Source: an uncultured Collinsella sp. (GTDB lineage: Bacteria > Actinomycetota > Coriobacteriia > Coriobacteriales > Coriobacteriaceae). From it: a DNA stretch of 5,235 nt. Under the pieces are notes generated by a model that worked only from the letters and a program-made list of their open reading frames with translations, made no database searches and was not told where the DNA came from. The translations under genes were made by a program, and so were the position numbers. Shown here one piece after another: positions 1-5,223 of the stretch. The number at the start of each line of letters is the position of its first letter. Position 1 is the stretch's first letter. The stretch is taken from assembly GCA_900543845.1 (NCBI GenBank), contig UQTD01000097.1:1-5235 (forward strand). The letters are read 5' to 3'.

Positions 1-24
1 ACGAGCGGGGGCTCCTATCTTTTT
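1..24 (+). terminator. Probable right half of an upstream gene's intrinsic terminator, cut by the window edge
   Basis: The window opens with a GC-rich block (1-14) followed by a short C/T tract ending in five T residues (20-24). A GAGC/GCTC mini-stem (3-6 with 11-14) is visible by itself. The layout fits better with 1-14 being the 3' arm of a longer hairpin whose 5' arm lies outside the window. No coding frame runs in from the left with a convincing end. This is inference from a partial structure. The bases just left of the window, if they are the reverse complement of 1-14, would settle it. Confidence 0.35.
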
Positions 25-87
25 AGTGCCCTCGGATTGGGTCATAGTGTCTGTTGTGGCCGGGGGAGTGAGTCTTCCGTTCTTTTC

Positions 88-105
88 ACTAATCGATCGA
101 TTCGT
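88..105. promoter_or_regulatory. Near-perfect 18-bp palindrome, candidate operator upstream of the alpha-glucosidase gene
   Basis: A perfect 12-bp palindrome, AATCGATCGATT (91-102), extends by two further matching pairs (88-89 with 104-105) across one mismatched pair (90/103). It lies about 130 bp before the alpha-glucosidase start codon. Genes of this family are commonly controlled by LacI-type sugar repressors, which bind palindromes of this size. However, the centre here is AT, not the CG typical of LacI-family operators, so the regulator class is open. No convincing promoter could be fixed between it and the gene. The best, weak candidate is TTGCCT (164-169) with TATCAT (189-194), at a long 19-bp spacing. 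Confidence 0.3.
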
Positions 106-221
106 CCCAGGAGGCTCGAGCCCGAGAGGGAGCGAGCGTTTTGGGGTGTGGCTGTGGCGTTGTTTGCCTCGAATGACAGCTTTGGGCGTATCATCGTGGG
201 CATCTCGCAAAACCTCGTTGC

Positions 222-229
222 AAGGGAGG
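222..229 (+). promoter_or_regulatory. Shine-Dalgarno that fixes the alpha-glucosidase start
   Basis: AAGGGAGG lies 8 nt before the ATG at 238. The frame is open upstream to an ATG at 37, but the 67 extra codons do not resemble GH13 N-termini and no comparable ribosome-binding site precedes that ATG. The start at 238 is therefore preferred. Confidence 0.85.
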
Positions 230-237
230 CTCACCCC

Positions 238-1971
238 ATGGCTGCAGAAAAGTCCTCTTCGCGCTCATGGATGTCCGATGCCGCGATCTATCAGATCTAC
301 CCGCGTTCGTTTAAGGATTCGACCGGTTCGGGTCTGGGCGATATCGCGGGCATTACCCAGCAGATGGACTATCTTGAGCGGCTGGGCATCGAGGCCATCT
401 GGCTGAGCCCGTTTTACCCTTCGCCTCTTGTCGATGGCGGCTATGATGTGGCGGACTACTGCGATGTCGACCCACGTCTCGGCTCGCTTGACGACTTCGA
501 TGACATGATCGCTGCGGCTCACGCGCGCGGCATCAAGGTCATCGTCGATATCGTGCCCAACCATTCATCCAACCAGCACCCCTGGTTCAAAGCCGCTCTT
601 GCCGCCGGCCCCGGATCGCCCGAGCGCGCCCGTTATATCTTCCGCGATGGTCGCGGCGAGCATGGCGAGCTGCCTCCCACCAATTGGAATGCCAACTTTG
701 GCGGCCCCGCCTGGACGCGTGTTGCGGACGGTCAATGGTATCTGCACATGTTTACGCCCGAGCAGCCGGACTTTGACTGGTCATGCCCCGAGGTTCACGC
801 GTTCTTTTGCGACGTCCTGGCGTTTTGGAGCGATCGAGGCGTCGATGGCTTTCGCATCGATGTGGCGCACGGTCTCGCCAAGGATCTCGACCGCGATGAC
901 CTCGACCGGTGGCATCTCGCCGAGGGCGATGACATGGTTGACGACGGCGCCCATCCGCTGTGGGACCGCAACGAGGTCCACGAGATCTATCGCGAGTGGC
1001 GCCGCGTGTTCGACCGCTATAATCCGCCGCGCAGCGCCGTTGCCGAGGCGTGGGTGCTGCCTGAGCGCCAGTATCTCTATGCGCGTCCCAGCGAGCTTGG
1101 CCAGACATTCAACTTTGAGTTTGCCAAGGCCACTTGGACCTATGATGACATGCACGCTGCAATCGAGGAGGGCTTGAAGGCAGCTATCGAATCCGATTCC
1201 GCCTCGACCTGGGTACTCTCCAACCACGACGTGCCGCGCGTGGCGACGCGCTATGCCCTGCCGCAAATCAAGGCGACGCGCTACCACCAGATTGCGCTCG
1301 ACTGGCTCTTACGCGACGGGTCGTCTTATGACGAGGACCGTGAACTCGGCGAGCGCCGCGCGCGGGCGGCTCTTTTGCTTGAACTGGCGCTTCCGGGCTC
1401 GGCATACGTGTATCAGGGTGAGGAGCTCGGTCTTTTTGAGGTGGCTGATATCCCGTGGACTGCACTCGAAGATCCCAGTGCAACCAATACGCGCGGACCG
1501 AAGCGCGAGAAGGGGCGCGACGGCTGTCGTGTGCCCCTGCCGTGGGTAGCGGCGGACGATCCCGCGCAGGGCGGATCGTTTGGGTTTTCGCCGGCGGACG
1601 CTGATGCGGCGCCCCATCTGCCGCAGCCTGCATGGTTTTCCGATTATGCTGCCGATAGGGAAGAAACGGACCCGACATCGATGCTTGCGCTCTATCGTGA
1701 CGCCCTCTGGCTGCGGCGCAAGCTGCGCGGGTGCGCCAACGATCTTGCGTGGCTCGATCTTGACGGGCGCACCGGTCTTGCGGATGGTGCCGAGGGCGCT
1801 GAGGGCGGCGTCATCGCCTATCGCCGCGATAACGGCTGGGCGTGCGTGACGAACTTCGGTGCAGCACCCGTGGAGCTGCCGGCGGGCAGGGTCCTGCTCA
1901 CCTCATCAGCGCTTGCAGACGGCAGACTCGCGCAGGACAGCTCTGCCTGGATCATGCTCGGTGAGATGTAA
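238..1971 (+). CDS. GH13 family alpha-glucosidase (oligosaccharide-hydrolysing, cytoplasmic)
   Basis: Product of 577 residues. It should hydrolyse terminal alpha-glucosidic bonds of short malto- or isomalto-oligosaccharides to release glucose. The GH13 signatures appear in order: WLSPFYPSP and GGYDVADY (55-74), DIVPNH (104-109), NW-x4-FGGPAWTR (149-161), QPDFDW (176-181), GFRIDVAH with nucleophile D208, EAW with acid/base E270, SNHD with stabiliser D331, and YQGEELGL (392-399). A beta-rich C-terminal domain follows from about residue 480. There is no signal peptide or membrane segment, so it should act in the cytoplasm on imported sugars. The order and spacing fit the oligo-1,6-glucosidase/alpha-glucosidase group, probably the actinobacterial branch. 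Val209 after the nucleophile is found in many alpha-1,6-preferring enzymes, but actinobacterial RIDVAHG enzymes can cleave alpha-1,4 bonds, so the linkage is unresolved. A low-complexity Gly/Ala/Glu stretch (515-524) probably forms a surface loop. No transporter or regulator gene is visible beside it. Family assignment is very secure and exact substrate is not. Confidence 0.95.
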   Translation: MAAEKSSSRSWMSDAAIYQIYPRSFKDSTGSGLGDIAGITQQMDYLERLGIEAIWLSPFYPSPLVDGGYDVADYCDVDPRLGSLDDFDDMIAAAHARGIKVIVDIVPNHSSNQHPWFKAALAAGPGSPERARYIFRDGRGEHGELPPTNWNANFGGPAWTRVADGQWYLHMFTPEQPDFDWSCPEVHAFFCDVLAFWSDRGVDGFRIDVAHGLAKDLDRDDLDRWHLAEGDDMVDDGAHPLWDRNEVHEIYREWRRVFDRYNPPRSAVAEAWVLPERQYLYARPSELGQTFNFEFAKATWTYDDMHAAIEEGLKAAIESDSASTWVLSNHDVPRVATRYALPQIKATRYHQIALDWLLRDGSSYDEDRELGERRARAALLLELALPGSAYVYQGEELGLFEVADIPWTALEDPSATNTRGPKREKGRDGCRVPLPWVAADDPAQGGSFGFSPADADAAPHLPQPAWFSDYAADREETDPTSMLALYRDALWLRRKLRGCANDLAWLDLDGRTGLADGAEGAEGGVIAYRRDNGWACVTNFGAAPVELPAGRVLLTSSALADGRLAQDSSAWIMLGEM

Positions 1972-2024
1972 GGGCCTCTTGCGGCGAGTTTGCGTTTGCC
2001 TGCGCCTTCCGTGGTGGCTGATGT

Positions 2025-2043
2025 CTTCGCGAGGTTCGCGAGG
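2025..2043 (+). repeat. Hairpin made from tandem TTCGCGAGG repeats, possible weak terminator of the alpha-glucosidase gene
   Basis: Two adjacent copies of TTCGCGAGG (2026-2034 and 2035-2043) are partly self-complementary and can fold as an 8-bp stem (2025-2032 with 2036-2043, one G-T wobble) around a 3-base loop. It lies 53 bp after the alpha-glucosidase stop and before the tRNA promoter, where a terminator would be expected. No T tract follows directly; the next T run is only TTTT at 2056-2059. Termination is therefore uncertain and read-through into the tRNA operon is possible. Confidence 0.3.
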
Positions 2044-2071
2044 GCGTCGCAAAACTTTTCAAAAAAAGTTC

Positions 2072-2100
2072 TTGCATAGGATGCGGGCATCACGTAAGAT
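2072..2100 (+). promoter_or_regulatory. Sigma70-type promoter of the tRNA-Gly/tRNA-Val operon
   Basis: A -35 element TTGCAT (2072-2077) and a -10 element TAAGAT (2095-2100) are separated by 17 bp. The predicted transcription start, near 2107, leaves only about six bases before the mature tRNA. An A tract (2061-2067) just upstream of the -35 resembles an UP element, as expected for a highly expressed stable-RNA gene. The A tract is also the right arm of an inverted repeat, AACTTTT (2053-2059) with AAAAGTT (2064-2070). Confidence 0.75.
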
Positions 2101-2112
2101 TAATCCTCGTAA

Positions 2113-2188
2113 GCGGACATGGCTCAGTTGGTAGAGCACAACCTTGCCAAGGTTGGGGTCGCGGGTTCGAGCCCCGTTGTCCGCTCCA
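2113..2188 (+). tRNA. tRNA-Gly, anticodon GCC
   Basis: A complete cloverleaf of 76 nt with encoded CCA. The acceptor pairs 2113-2119 with 2178-2184. The D arm is GCTC/GAGC (2122-2125, 2134-2137) and the anticodon stem CAACC/GGTTG (2139-2143, 2151-2155). The anticodon GCC is at 2146-2148, and the T arm (2161-2165, 2173-2177) carries the TTCGAGC loop. It decodes GGC and GGU. It is first in a two-tRNA transcript, only 3 nt before tRNA-Val. Confidence 0.97.
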
Positions 2189-2191
2189 TTT

Positions 2192-2266
2192 GGGCGTTTA
2201 GCTCAGGGGGAGAGCGCTTCCCTGACACGGAAGAGGTCAGAAGTTCAAATCTTCTAACGCCCACCA
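2192..2266 (+). tRNA. tRNA-Val, anticodon GAC
   Basis: A complete cloverleaf of 75 nt with encoded CCA. The acceptor GGGCGTT (2192-2198) pairs with AACGCCC (2256-2262). The D arm is GCTC/GAGC (2201-2204, 2212-2215) and the anticodon stem CTTCC/GGAAG (2217-2221, 2229-2233). The anticodon GAC is at 2224-2226, and the T arm AGAAG/CTTCT (2239-2243, 2251-2255) has a TTCAAAT loop. It decodes GUC and GUU. It is cotranscribed with the tRNA-Gly and directly followed by the terminator. Confidence 0.97.
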
Positions 2267-2274
2267 AATGTTCG

Positions 2275-2313
2275 CAGCTCAGAGGCTATGTCCTCTGGGC
2301 TGTTTTGTTTTTT
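2275..2313 (+). terminator. Strong intrinsic terminator of the tRNA operon
   Basis: The arms 2276-2285 and 2292-2301 form a 10-bp stem with one T-G wobble around a 6-base loop; C2275 and G2302 add another pair. A T-rich tract follows (2303-2313, broken by one G). It begins 9 nt after the CCA end of tRNA-Val, so the transcript should end cleanly here and not run into nrdD. Confidence 0.9.
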
Positions 2314-2628
2314 GCCACCAAGCGCGCCGCCAAATAAGTCATCAAATATTGATCCAAGGTCCGTACGCGATGGTCTTTGTATCCCGTAGGGGTGCCGGCA
2401 GATTGCATGTGTCCTGGCCCATCATGACCGCAACATGTTGGTCAAGGACAATCTTTTGGATTCTTTTGGCGCGAGCAGCTTGGTTTTGGTGCTATTTGGC
2501 GGCGGCACGGTTGAGGGGGTTTCAAAACTGCTGTGCAGGTAGTTGGGTTGATAACGTTTTAGCAGTCTGCCAAGAGGCCTTCATTTATAATGCGTCTGCA
2601 AATTGACCAATTGCTTTGACCTGCTGAA
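2314..2628. other. Intergenic stretch without a secure gene
   Basis: No open frame here has both a ribosome-binding site and a recognisable product. A frame open from 2390 to the TAG at 2540-2542, with an ATG at 2435, ends in a hydrophobic, protein-like stretch containing LVLVLFGGGTVEGV, but no Shine-Dalgarno precedes it and I do not recognise the family. It could be a gene remnant. A perfect -10 sequence TATAAT is present at 2586-2591 without a good -35 at the right distance. CAACATGTTG (2431-2440) is a perfect 10-bp palindrome of unknown meaning. TTGACC occurs at 2603-2608 and 2616-2621, and again as the nrdD -35 at 2645. Confidence 0.5.
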
Positions 2629-2644
2629 ACACTATATGTTGTGT
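2629..2644. promoter_or_regulatory. NrdR box 1 upstream of nrdD
   Basis: ACACTATATGTTGTGT matches 15 of 16 positions of the known NrdR-box consensus acaCwAtATaTwGtgt and is nearly palindromic. NrdR is the zinc-finger/ATP-cone repressor that senses dATP versus ATP and shuts down ribonucleotide reductase genes. The site abuts the 5' side of the nrdD -35 element. A second box lies exactly 32 bp downstream, the spacing known for cooperative NrdR binding. Confidence 0.87.
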
Positions 2645-2674
2645 TTGACCTAAAAAAAGAATACAGGATATAGA
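2645..2674 (+). promoter_or_regulatory. Promoter of nrdD
   Basis: The -35 element TTGACC (2645-2650) and the -10 element TATAGA (2669-2674) are 18 bp apart. The -35 fills the gap between the two NrdR boxes, and the -10 lies inside the second box, so bound NrdR would block RNA polymerase. The transcription start is predicted around 2680-2684, which leaves an untranslated leader of about 220 nt. An alternative -10 reading, GATATA (2667-2672), gives a 16-bp spacer. Confidence 0.7.
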
Positions 2675-2676
2675 TG
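2661..2676. promoter_or_regulatory. NrdR box 2, degenerate, overlapping the nrdD -10 element
   Basis: ATACAGGATATAGATG matches 10 of 16 consensus positions overall and 8 of the 10 core positions (CwAtATaTwG), including an intact ATATAG half. Its register is exactly 32 bp from box 1 with a 16-bp gap. Alone it would be unconvincing. Its support comes from the spacing and from its overlap with the -10. Confidence 0.65.
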
Positions 2677-2896
2677 CCTCTTTGTCGTATGATAGATGGC
2701 GGACAGAGAACGAGAACCTTATTCGCCCCATTATTTGGATGGATCTTTGAGCCCCTTGATTGGCTGCGAGGATTGTCCGCATGAGGGCCTATGGTTATCG
2801 AAAACACAGATTGCGCGACGGCGCCGCAAGACAGGGTAAGCCCTGCCGGGCATCGTTTGGCTCTGAAGCGCAATGAGGCTACGATGCGAAAGAGGC
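2676..2896 (+). other. Long nrdD leader with nested complementary segments, candidate cis-regulatory RNA
   Basis: Three long-range stems can form together. GCCTCTTT (2676-2683) pairs perfectly with AAAGAGGC (2889-2896), which contains the nrdD Shine-Dalgarno; CGTA (2686-2689) can extend this with TACG (2880-2883). Inside it, 2699-2707 pairs with 2772-2780 (9 bp, one wobble) and 2810-2816 pairs with 2868-2874 (7 bp). The second enclosed branch also contains a CAGGG/CCCTG hairpin with a TAAG loop (2832-2845). A closing stem holding the ribosome-binding site around two branches resembles riboswitch layout. I found no conserved elements of cobalamin, THF, ZTP, c-di-GMP, glycine or purine riboswitches. 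The weak points are that helices of 7-8 bp are expected by chance at about this frequency in 220 nt, and that the predicted transcription start may remove part of the first segment. Confidence 0.3.
2889..2895 (+). promoter_or_regulatory. Shine-Dalgarno that fixes the nrdD start
   Basis: AAAGAGG lies 7 nt before the ATG at 2903. An in-frame ATG at 2873 would add ten residues (start MRLRCERGKR) but has no comparable site before it. NrdD proteins typically begin with an MK-x-I-KRSG-like ATP-cone sequence, which matches the start at 2903. Confidence 0.85.
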
Positions 2897-2902
2897 AAGA
2901 GG

Positions 2903-5125
2903 ATGAAGATCATCAAGCGCAGCGGCACCGAGGTTACCTTTGACATCGATAAGATCGTCAATGCGATCCGCGCCGCAAACTTGGAGGTCGAGGAAGGCTC
3001 TCGCCTTACCGACCGCCAGGTGATCTATGCGGCACAAAACGTCGCCGAGGCATGTGAGAAGGCCGGCCACACCGTATCGGTCGAGGAGATCCAGGATCTG
3101 GTCGAGGACGAGATTATGCGTCTCGACTGCTACGAGGTCGCTCGCCACTACATCATCTACCGCTATGTTCAGAGCCTGAAGCGCCAAAAGAACACGACCG
3201 ATGACAAGATTCTGTCGCTGATTGAGTGCAATAACGAAGAGGTCAAGCAGGAGAACTCCAACAAGAACCCGACTGTCAACTCCGTTCAGCGCGACTACAT
3301 GGCCGGCGAGATTTCCAAGGACCTGACGCAGCGCGTGCTGCTGCCCCAGGAGATCGTGGATGCCCACAACGAGGGCCTGATTCACTTCCACGATTCGGAC
3401 TACTTCGCCCAGCACATGCATAACTGTGACCTGGTGAACCTGGAGGATATGCTCCAGAATGGCACCGTTATCTCGGGCACGCTGATCGAGAAGCCGCACA
3501 GCTTTTCGACTGCTTGCAATATCGCGACGCAGATCATCGCGCAGGTCGCCTCTTCCCAGTATGGCGGTCAGTCGATTTCGTTGACCCACCTGGCTCCGTT
3601 TGTCGAGGTGAGCCGTCAGAAGATTCGCGGCGAGGTTGCCCGCGAGCTCGAGGAGCTTGGCGTCTCTGCGTCTGCCGAGAAGGTCCGTGAGGTCGTTGAG
3701 GATCGTCTGCGTGACGAGATCCGTCGCGGCGTCCAGACGATTCAGTATCAGGTCGTGACCCTTATGACCACGAATGGCCAGGCGCCGTTCGTGACAGTCT
3801 TTATGTATCTCAATGAGGCCCGTACGCCCCAGGAGAAGCACGACCTTGCCATGATTGTGGAGGAGACGCTTCGTCAGCGCTATGAGGGCGTTAAGAACGA
3901 GGCTGGCGTGTGGATCACTCCGGCGTTCCCCAAGCTTATCTATGTGCTCGAGGACGATAACGTTTACGAGGATTCCCCGTACTTCTACCTGACTCAGCTG
4001 GCTGCGAAGTGCACCGCCAAGCGCATGGTGCCCGACTACATCTCCGAGAAAAAGATGCGTGAGCTCAAGCTGTCTAAGGGTGAGACCGCCGGCAATGGCG
4101 ATTGCTACACCTGCATGGGTTGCCGCAGCTTCCTGACGCCCGACCGTTCGGGCAACGGCTTTAACAATGTTGCCAACGCGCTGAACTATGACCCGACCAA
4201 ACCTAAGTACTATGGCCGCTTTAACCAGGGTGTTGTGACCATCAACCTGCCCGATGTCGCACTGAGCTCGCATCAGGACATGGACAAGTTCTGGAAGATC
4301 TTCGACGAGCGCCTTGAGCTGTGCCATCGTGCCCTGCTGTGCCGTCATGAGCGCCTGATGGGCACGCTTTCGGATGCCGCACCGATTCTGTGGCAGTACG
4401 GCGCCCTGGCGCGCCTTAAGAAGGGCGAGACGATCGACAAACTGCTCGTGGGCGGCTATTCCACCATCAGCCTGGGGTATGCCGGTCTGTATGAGTGCGT
4501 CAAGTACATGACGGGCCACAGCCACACCGAGAAGGAAGGCACGCCGTTTGCCATGGCCGTCATGCAGCACATGAACGACAAATGCGCCGAGTGGAAGGCC
4601 GAAAGCGATATCGACTTCTCGCTGTACGGCACCCCGCTTGAGTCGACGACCTACAAGTTCGCCAAGTGCCTGCAGCGTCGTTTTGGCATTATTCCGGGTG
4701 TGACGGACAAGGGCTACATTACCAACAGCTACCACGTCCATGTGTCCGAGGAGATTGATGCTTTCGATAAGCTCAAGTTTGAGGGCATGTTCCAGCAGCT
4801 TTCGCCGGGCGGTGCCATCTCCTACGTCGAGGTTCCTAACATGCAGGACAACCTTAAGGCTGTCATTCGCGTGATGCAGTACATCTACGACAACATCATG
4901 TACGCCGAGCTCAACACCAAGAGCGATTACTGCCAGGTGTGCGGCTACGATGGCGAGATCAAGATTGTCGAGGATGACGGCAAGCTGGTGTGGGAGTGCC
5001 CCAATTGCGGCAACCGCGATCAGGAGAAGATGAATGTCGCCCGTCGTACGTGCGGCTACATCGGTACTCAATTCTGGAACCAGGGTCGAACCGAGGAGAT
5101 CCGCGACCGCGTGCTGCATCTCTAA
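2903..5125 (+). CDS. nrdD: Anaerobic (class III) ribonucleoside-triphosphate reductase, catalytic subunit
   Basis: Product of 740 residues, a normal length for NrdD. It reduces ribonucleoside triphosphates to deoxyribonucleoside triphosphates without oxygen, using a glycyl radical installed by the radical-SAM activase NrdG. An N-terminal ATP-cone (about 1-95, starting MKIIKRSG) gives allosteric on/off control by ATP and dATP. The ten-stranded barrel carries C175 (HNCDLVNL) and C407 (MGCRSFL), matching the conserved active-site cysteine pair of the family; the MGC cysteine is the expected thiyl-radical residue. GRFNQGVVTINLP is at 438-450. The C-terminal zinc site is C677/C680 and C699/C702 (two CxxC), and the radical glycine is G718 in RRTCGY. 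All expected catalytic residues are present, so the enzyme should be functional. Two further cysteines (C401, C404) make a CxxCxxC series with C407. Expression is probably repressed by NrdR. No nrdG gene follows before the terminator, so the activase must be encoded elsewhere or beyond the window. Confidence 0.98.
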   Translation: MKIIKRSGTEVTFDIDKIVNAIRAANLEVEEGSRLTDRQVIYAAQNVAEACEKAGHTVSVEEIQDLVEDEIMRLDCYEVARHYIIYRYVQSLKRQKNTTDDKILSLIECNNEEVKQENSNKNPTVNSVQRDYMAGEISKDLTQRVLLPQEIVDAHNEGLIHFHDSDYFAQHMHNCDLVNLEDMLQNGTVISGTLIEKPHSFSTACNIATQIIAQVASSQYGGQSISLTHLAPFVEVSRQKIRGEVARELEELGVSASAEKVREVVEDRLRDEIRRGVQTIQYQVVTLMTTNGQAPFVTVFMYLNEARTPQEKHDLAMIVEETLRQRYEGVKNEAGVWITPAFPKLIYVLEDDNVYEDSPYFYLTQLAAKCTAKRMVPDYISEKKMRELKLSKGETAGNGDCYTCMGCRSFLTPDRSGNGFNNVANALNYDPTKPKYYGRFNQGVVTINLPDVALSSHQDMDKFWKIFDERLELCHRALLCRHERLMGTLSDAAPILWQYGALARLKKGETIDKLLVGGYSTISLGYAGLYECVKYMTGHSHTEKEGTPFAMAVMQHMNDKCAEWKAESDIDFSLYGTPLESTTYKFAKCLQRRFGIIPGVTDKGYITNSYHVHVSEEIDAFDKLKFEGMFQQLSPGGAISYVEVPNMQDNLKAVIRVMQYIYDNIMYAELNTKSDYCQVCGYDGEIKIVEDDGKLVWECPNCGNRDQEKMNVARRTCGYIGTQFWNQGRTEEIRDRVLHL

Positions 5126-5197
5126 TACCGCTCCGGGGCTGAACCGAGAGGGCCGCTTGGGCATTTGCTCGCTATTTCGGACAGTCCTGCGCAAGAC

Positions 5198-5223
5198 GAA
5201 GGCCACATTAAGTGGCCTTCTTT
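5198..5223 (+). terminator. Hairpin terminator after nrdD
   Basis: A perfect 9-bp stem, GAAGGCCAC (5198-5206) with GTGGCCTTC (5212-5220), has a 5-base ATTAA loop and is followed by TTT (5221-5223) then G. The T tract is short, so efficiency may be moderate. It begins 72 nt after the nrdD stop, with no ATG-initiated frame between, which suggests nrdD is transcribed alone. The opposite strand has an even poorer T tract, favouring the plus orientation. Confidence 0.65.

Noticed and set aside
37..237. 67-residue N-terminal extension of the alpha-glucosidase from an ATG at 37
   Set aside because: The extension does not look like GH13 sequence or a signal peptide, while the ATG at 238 has a strong, well-spaced AAGGGAGG and begins a normal GH13 N-terminus.
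26..406. A 126-codon plus-strand frame overlapping the alpha-glucosidase start
   Set aside because: It overlaps the true coding frame out of phase, has no ribosome-binding site, and its product is Arg/Pro/Ser-rich without motifs.
2586..2591. Perfect TATAAT as a second nrdD promoter
   Set aside because: No acceptable -35 lies 16-18 bp upstream and there is no extended -10 TG, so it is not called as a promoter.
2268..2606. A 112-codon plus-strand frame starting inside the tRNA operon terminator
   Set aside because: Its start lies 2 nt after the tRNA-Val CCA end and it reads through the terminator hairpin; the translation is low in protein-like character.
2663..2678. An alternative register for the second NrdR box, 34 bp from box 1
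   Set aside because: It matches fewer core positions and breaks the 31-32 bp spacing; the 2661-2676 register fits both better.
2559..2873. Minus-strand frames of 104 and 65 codons across the nrdD control region
   Set aside because: They run antisense through the NrdR boxes and promoter, lack ribosome-binding sites and encode nothing recognisable.
2676..2896. nrdD leader as an adenosylcobalamin riboswitch, known upstream of some reductase genes
   Set aside because: The B12 box and other conserved cobalamin-riboswitch segments could not be found on reading through the leader.
2879..5206. A 775-codon open frame on the minus strand opposite nearly all of nrdD
   Set aside because: It is a shadow of nrdD codon usage in a GC-rich genome. 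The plus-strand frame has full NrdD motifs, a promoter and a Shine-Dalgarno; the antisense translation is Leu/Val/His/Arg-rich without recognisable domains.
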